From Butyricimonas sp. Marseille-P3923 (lineage in GTDB: Bacteria > Bacteroidota > Bacteroidia > Bacteroidales > Marinifilaceae): a DNA stretch of 64,000 nt. Location: positions 310,001 to 374,000 of the forward strand of contig NZ_FXXL01000005.1 in assembly GCF_900184685.1 (NCBI RefSeq), read 5' to 3'. A program made the position numbers and the translations under genes. A model generated the notes under the pieces. The model was not told the origin of the DNA. It worked only from the letters and a program-made list of their open reading frames with translations, and did not search any database. This document shows, one piece after another, positions 60,323 through 64,000 of this stretch (within the stretch, counting starts at the first letter, position 1; each line of letters starts with the position of its first letter).

Positions 60323-62437
60323 CTATTTCTTATCCACGACCACCTTGCAACTGTCGTCCAAACGCAAAACACCGCTAAACGTACTGCCATCCTCGTTTTT
60401 AAAACCGGTCAACACACCCGTTTTAGACTTTAACACCAACGCCTCGACTTGCTTCTGTGTTAATTTTTTCCCAAAAAATTCCATGGGAACAAGAAAATCA
60501 CATGACTTCCGGTACAAACTACACCCCCAAGCAGTCCGTCCCTTGATTACGTCGCCGTTCCCGCACTTCGGGCATTTCAGCACGACAGGCTCCGCGGGCT
60601 CCTTTTTCTTCCGGGGAGTTTTCTCCTTTTTCGGTTCCTCATTTTTCACTTCCTCGGTCACCTCCACCGTGATTGCCTTCCGGGGCGAACATTTGACAAC
60701 ATGTACCAGCTCATTCACCATCACCTTCAACTCCTCCATAAAATCAGCAATCTGATAAGTCCCGTCCTCTATCATCCGCAACTTCTTCTCCCACTGTCCC
60801 GTCAATTCCGCCGACTTCAACAAATCATTCTGTATCGTGTCAATCAACTCCACTCCCGTTGACGTCGCCACCAGTCGCTTCTTATCCTTGCGAATATATC
60901 CCCGCTTTAACAACGTTTCGATAATACCCGCCCGCGTAGATGGTCGCCCAATCCCGTTCTCTTTCATCAAGTCCCGCAATTCCTCGTCCTCCACCTGTTT
61001 CCCGGCAGTTTCCATGGCACGCAACAAATCTGCCTCCGTGTAATACTTCGGCGGCTGCGTTTCTTTCTCCTGCAACTCCGGCGTATGTGGTCCTTTCTCC
61101 CCCACCTCGTACACGGGCAACACGTTCTCGTCACTCTGTTTGTTGGATGCCGCCGGAAACACCACCCGCCATGCAGGATTAATAATCTGTTTCCCGGTCG
61201 CCTTAAATTCATGTTCACCCACTTGCGCCATCACCGTTGTATTGGCAATCTCACAATCCGGGTAGAACACCGCGATAAAACGTCGGGCAACCAAATCGTA
61301 CACCCGCTTCTCGTCGGGCGTCATGTCATAACTGAACACCCCGGTAGGAATGATAGCGTGGTGGTCCGTGATTTTCTTATCATTGAATACCTTCGCCGAT
61401 TTTCGCAACTTTCCCCCGTTCAACACGGCGTCAACCAATGTCGCGTAAGGTTTTAACCCTTTCAGTATTCCCGGTGCCTTCGGGTATATATCATTCGGTA
61501 AAAAATTCGTGTCCACACGGGGATAAGTCGTCAATTTTTTCTCGTAAAGCGACTGTATCACTTTCAACGTCGTGTCTGCCGAGAAAGCAAACTTCCGGTT
61601 ACACTCCACCTGCAACAATGTCAAGTCAAACAATTTCGGGGGATGCTCCATTGCCTTTTTGCGTTCCGAACTCTTGATTTCCAACTCCAAGGGCGTAATC
61701 TCCTGCATGAAGCCTTCCGCTTCCTCTTTCACCGTGAAACGTCCTTTCGTGTAAGAAAACCAACCTCCCCGGTAATCCGTCCGCACCTCCCAATAAGTTT
61801 CGGGTTTGAACTGCTCTATCGCCTTTTGCCTGTCCACGAGCAACGCCAACGTGGGCGTCTGTACCCGCCCGATTGACAACACGTTTTTCCCGTTACCGTA
61901 ACGCAACGTGTAGGCCCGCGTGGCATTCATTCCCAACAACCAATCACCGATAGCCCTTGCCGAACCCGCCGCGTACAACGTGTCAAAATCCTTCGCGTCC
62001 ATCAACTTATCAAACCCCTCCTTGATTGCCTCTTCCGTCAACGACGAAATCCACAACCGTTTCACCGGAGCCTTGCACTTCGCTTTTGTCATCACCCATC
62101 GTTGTATCAACTCTCCCTCCTGTCCGGCATCACCGCAGTTTATCACCATCTCCGCCCGATTGAACAACTCCTCGATAACAGCAAACTGCCGTTTAATCCC
62201 CTCGTCATCAATCAACTTGATTCGAAACGAGGACGGAATCATCGGCAGTACCGACAAATTCCAGAACTTCCACTTTTCCGTGTACTCGTGCGGTTCCTGT
62301 AACGAACAAAGATGCCCGAATGTCCACGTCACGCAATAGTCATTCCCCTCGAAATAACCATTCCGACGCACTTTGGCTCCCAACACCTCCGCAATCTCTT
62401 TCGCCACACTCGGCTTTTCCGCTATACAAACACGCAT
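60323..62437 (-). CDS. topB: DNA topoisomerase III
   Basis: This 704-residue type IA topoisomerase has an N-terminal Toprim domain (CIAEKPSVAKEIAEVLGA, INCGDAGQEGELIQRW with its acidic triad), the central region SIGRVQTPTLALLVDRQ and the catalytic Tyr in KKLTTYPRVDTNFL (about residue 310). NGIGRPSTRAGIIETLLKRGYI is the helix that holds DNA. The tail has a Lys/Glu linker and a zinc ribbon (CPKCGNGDVIKGRTAWGCS). It decatenates DNA in replication and recombination. An array of TCTAAAA heptads lies before the ATG. Housekeeping or mobile-element copies both exist in Bacteroidales; no mobile gene is near. Confidence 0.96.
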   Translation of the reverse strand: MRVCIAEKPSVAKEIAEVLGAKVRRNGYFEGNDYCVTWTFGHLCSLQEPHEYTEKWKFWNLSVLPMIPSSFRIKLIDDEGIKRQFAVIEELFNRAEMVINCGDAGQEGELIQRWVMTKAKCKAPVKRLWISSLTEEAIKEGFDKLMDAKDFDTLYAAGSARAIGDWLLGMNATRAYTLRYGNGKNVLSIGRVQTPTLALLVDRQKAIEQFKPETYWEVRTDYRGGWFSYTKGRFTVKEEAEGFMQEITPLELEIKSSERKKAMEHPPKLFDLTLLQVECNRKFAFSADTTLKVIQSLYEKKLTTYPRVDTNFLPNDIYPKAPGILKGLKPYATLVDAVLNGGKLRKSAKVFNDKKITDHHAIIPTGVFSYDMTPDEKRVYDLVARRFIAVFYPDCEIANTTVMAQVGEHEFKATGKQIINPAWRVVFPAASNKQSDENVLPVYEVGEKGPHTPELQEKETQPPKYYTEADLLRAMETAGKQVEDEELRDLMKENGIGRPSTRAGIIETLLKRGYIRKDKKRLVATSTGVELIDTIQNDLLKSAELTGQWEKKLRMIEDGTYQIADFMEELKVMVNELVHVVKCSPRKAITVEVTEEVKNEEPKKEKTPRKKKEPAEPVVLKCPKCGNGDVIKGRTAWGCSLYRKSCDFLVPMEFFGKKLTQKQVEALVLKSKTGVLTGFKNEDGSTFSGVLRLDDSCKVVVDKK

Positions 62438-62441
62438 CGAA

Positions 62442-62475
62442 TAATTTTAGATTTTAAATTTTAGATTTTAGATTT
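62442..62475 (-). repeat. Heptad array before topB (TCTAAAA repeats)
   Basis: On the minus strand, four to five units of (A)TCTAAA(A) or TTTAAAA, ending in TCTAAAATTA, 4 nt from the topB ATG (62437). Spacing and last ten bases are the same as before metK and folK. Confidence 0.87.
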
Positions 62476-62523
62476 CACCCCACATTCCAACACTACTCCC
62501 CTTGCCGCCCGAAGCAATCCCTT

Positions 62524-62562
62524 CATTTTCAATTTTCAACTTTCAACTTTCAATTTTCAATT
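62524..62562 (-). repeat. RTTGAAA heptad array after the porin gene
   Basis: On the minus strand five units ATTGAAA, ATTGAAA, GTTGAAA, GTTGAAA, ATTGAAA and then ATG, beginning just after the porin stop (62565). The same unit as in the array across the cydA stop. Confidence 0.8.
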
Positions 62563-62564
62563 GT

Positions 62565-63704
62565 TTAGAAGCTCAACTGGATTCTCCCTTGAATCATACT
62601 AAACGTCTGTTTCCCTCCCTCTTGAGCATGTTTATCCAAACTCACCAGACTATAACTCATCTTTGCCGAAACGTATTTATTAAAATAATAAATACCACCG
62701 ACAGACAAGTCATTTTGCTTGCCCCCCATGATTCCGGCATCTTTATCGTTCATATTCGTGATATTATAACGACACAAAAGCTCCAAGCACTTTTCTCCCG
62801 GGGCAACCGCCATACCACTCTCTTTATTATAAGCGTAACGCCCGTTCAACAAAGCATAACCGACCTGCGCGTACCAACCGTCGCCATTATAATTCTCCAC
62901 TGCCGCCCGACGATTCACGTGAGCCAACAAGTATTCGCCCTGCACGTACCATTTATCAAGCACCATGACAACCTCCGCACCGAACCGCCATTCATTGATA
63001 GCATCCGTCACGTCGGCACGCAAAAACTTCTCCGGAATCAAATTGGAAGGAGCCCCGGCAGAATACACCACCTTACTCTCCTCCGCGTCCCCTAACGCGC
63101 TAAACCGGGAAGAAAACCCGATATGCATCACGTCTTCGCCATTCAGATAAGGACGATACAGTACCCGCCCCGACAAAGCATATCCCTCGTCACCTTTCTC
63201 CGTGTTATCCACATCTTTATCGCTAAATACCCCGGCAGAAATATTCAAGAGGTCGACATTGTACGTGTAACTCGCTCCCAACTTACGACGGTCGCCGAAA
63301 GCGATTCCGGTCACTGCCGCCCCGTTGAACTTCATATCCGAACTCCCGATGCGATACTCCAACGAGTAAGGTTCAAAAAAATGTCCCACCCGGAACAGAT
63401 TCTTCCCGTCACGGTATTCTATAAAAATATCTTTCATGGATACTTTGCTCTTGGCAAATCCCACTTCAATCTTCCCAGTCCAACGCTCAAGGAAACGCAC
63501 CACCGTCCCCAGCCTCAAATCATACACCTCCGCGGCATTTCCCAACGAAGTCTTATCACTAAAAAACACTCCCCCGTCAAACAACGCCCGACCAATCAAA
63601 CGTGCCTCAAAATCCCCTTTCTCAGACTTCAACGCCAACTGCGCGAAAACTCCCGTGTAACAAGCCACCAAAAGTAAAAGCAAAAACACTTTCCTCATCA
63701 TCAA
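62565..63704 (-). CDS. Outer membrane porin (phosphate-selective porin O/P-like)
   Basis: This 379-residue protein has a signal peptide (cleavage after TGVFAQ) and a beta-barrel made of alternating strands with turns (YDLRLGTVVRFLERWTGKIEVGFAKSKVSMKDIFIEYRDGKNLFRVGHFFEPYSLEY, typical of OprO/OprP-type porins). The C-terminus ends in MIQGRIQLSF, with the usual terminal Phe for outer membrane insertion. GGIYYFNKYVSAKMSYSLVSLD is the penultimate hairpin. Its solute is not clear; many Bacteroidetes members are not phosphate-specific. Confidence 0.88.
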   Translation of the reverse strand: MMMRKVFLLLLLVACYTGVFAQLALKSEKGDFEARLIGRALFDGGVFFSDKTSLGNAAEVYDLRLGTVVRFLERWTGKIEVGFAKSKVSMKDIFIEYRDGKNLFRVGHFFEPYSLEYRIGSSDMKFNGAAVTGIAFGDRRKLGASYTYNVDLLNISAGVFSDKDVDNTEKGDEGYALSGRVLYRPYLNGEDVMHIGFSSRFSALGDAEESKVVYSAGAPSNLIPEKFLRADVTDAINEWRFGAEVVMVLDKWYVQGEYLLAHVNRRAAVENYNGDGWYAQVGYALLNGRYAYNKESGMAVAPGEKCLELLCRYNITNMNDKDAGIMGGKQNDLSVGGIYYFNKYVSAKMSYSLVSLDKHAQEGGKQTFSMIQGRIQLSF

Positions 63705-63777
63705 GGTTTTAATTGATTAATAATTCATTTCAGAACAGAATATCTCTCGCGAAAATACAAAAAAATCAACGATTCAC

Positions 63778-63785
63778 TATCTTTG
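63778..63785 (+). promoter_or_regulatory. -7 box of LUD-domain gene
   Basis: TATCTTTG matches TAnnTTTG, 105 bp before the ATG at 63891. Two direct copies of ACATCTTG lie in the leader (about 63831-63849). Confidence 0.45.
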
Positions 63786-63890
63786 TTACTTCAAACACAA
63801 TAACGTGTCCGGCATACAAAAAGTTGCATTACATCTTGTAACATCTTGAGTAAAAAGCTCTACGGGCGAAAACAATAAAAAAACGACTCT

Positions 63891-64000
63891 ATGGAAAAAG
63901 AAATCATAACCCGCACGATAAAAGCCTTGGAAAGCAACCATTTCGAGGTTTATTACGCCGAAAACAAGGAAGAAGCAAAAGAAATTTTCTTCAAGGAGAT
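63891..64000 (+). CDS. LUD domain protein (LutC/YkgG-type), partial
   Basis: Only the first 36 residues are inside the window: MEKEIITRTIKALESNHFEVYYAENKEEAKEIFFKE. The start with a helix, then NNFEVYYAENKEEA-like wording is typical of lactate-utilisation (LUD, formerly DUF162) proteins found in Bacteroidetes. LUD proteins act with iron-sulfur proteins LutA/LutB in lactate oxidation. The rest of the gene lies beyond the right edge, so this call depends on the short start. Confidence 0.6.
   Translation, partial: MEKEIITRTIKALESNHFEVYYAENKEEAKEIFFKE

Noticed and set aside
60323-62437. topB as sign of a conjugative element
   Set aside because: No tra, mob, integrase or relaxase gene lies near; neighbours are chromosomal.
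14076-62562. Tandem heptad and 9-bp repeats as a possible CRISPR array
   Set aside because: Units are 7 or 9 bp without spacers, scattered as short arrays in different spacers, and no cas gene is present.
1-64000. tRNA, rRNA, prophage or intact IS
   Set aside because: No tRNA cloverleaf, rRNA-like block, transposase or phage structural gene was recognised on reading both strands; a tRNAscan and IS search would be decisive.

Overview
The window is chromosomal DNA of a member of the Bacteroidota, order Bacteroidales, most likely the Odoribacteraceae (Butyricimonas/Odoribacter type). Three things support this: two complete ECF-sigma/FecR/SusC/SusD loci, promoters of the TTTG-N19-TAnnTTTG type, and lineage-typical genes (DUF4290, DUF4492-cydAB, a MurA with Asp at the fosfomycin site, an EF-G2 paralogue, NagB fused to an LmbE domain). 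The family-level assignment is an inference. No tRNA, rRNA, CRISPR array, prophage or intact insertion sequence was seen.

Layout. 1-9.5 kb (minus strand): sigma factor, FecR anti-sigma, SusC, SusD, DUF4843 lipoprotein, PKD-like lipoprotein and the start of a secreted protein that runs off the left edge. 9.7-12.9 kb: amino-sugar module (NagB-LmbE plus a ROK regulator with a palindromic operator candidate). 13-13.9 kb: a frameshifted cation-efflux gene. 14-24 kb: housekeeping genes (SAM-II riboswitch-metK, zinc peptidase, EF-G2, rsmE, uvrD/pcrA, DUF4290, folK). 24-27.3 kb: kelch lipoprotein, an internally deleted rhuM/Fic gene, murA. 27.4-31.6 kb: sppA-lpxK-PNP and an exonuclease. 31.8-37 kb: a Fic-fold protein with no catalytic residues, L31 type B, GlmU-like enzyme, lon. 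37-38.4 kb: an orphan gene and a decayed-looking gap. 38.4-45 kb: ahpC/ahpF, AI-2E-type permease, DUF4492-cydA-cydB. 45.2-55.9 kb (plus strand): second sigma/FecR/SusCD locus ending in three thioredoxin-like proteins, two of them without the CxxC. 56-64 kb: PurF-like protein without the catalytic Cys, SulP transporter, CxxS-type thioredoxin, YccF, topoisomerase III, porin and the start of a LUD-domain gene.

How it works together. Each SusCD locus looks like a self-contained uptake system with cell-surface signalling: the ligand-bound SusC signals through its N-terminal STN domain to FecR, which releases the sigma factor. Neither locus carries a glycan-degrading enzyme. Both carry lipoproteins and secreted thiol- or peptidase-like proteins instead, so peptide, metal-complex or other non-glycan cargo is plausible. 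ahpCF and cydABD-type genes give oxygen tolerance to an otherwise anaerobic organism.

Main points of novelty. (1) AT-rich 7-bp tandem arrays lie directly before metK, folK and topB and end in the identical TCTAAAATTA exactly 4 nt from each ATG; related heptads run into cydB and surround the cydA and porin 3' ends. (2) A family of three intergenic elements is built from inverted arms of 9-bp iterons around a central hairpin. (3) A 12-bp motif GGGGGTACCCTA is repeated before fecR and susC of locus 1. (4) There is a run of enzymes that lost defining catalytic residues: EF-G2, PurF-like, Fic-like, thioredoxin, two TlpA-like proteins and NagB.
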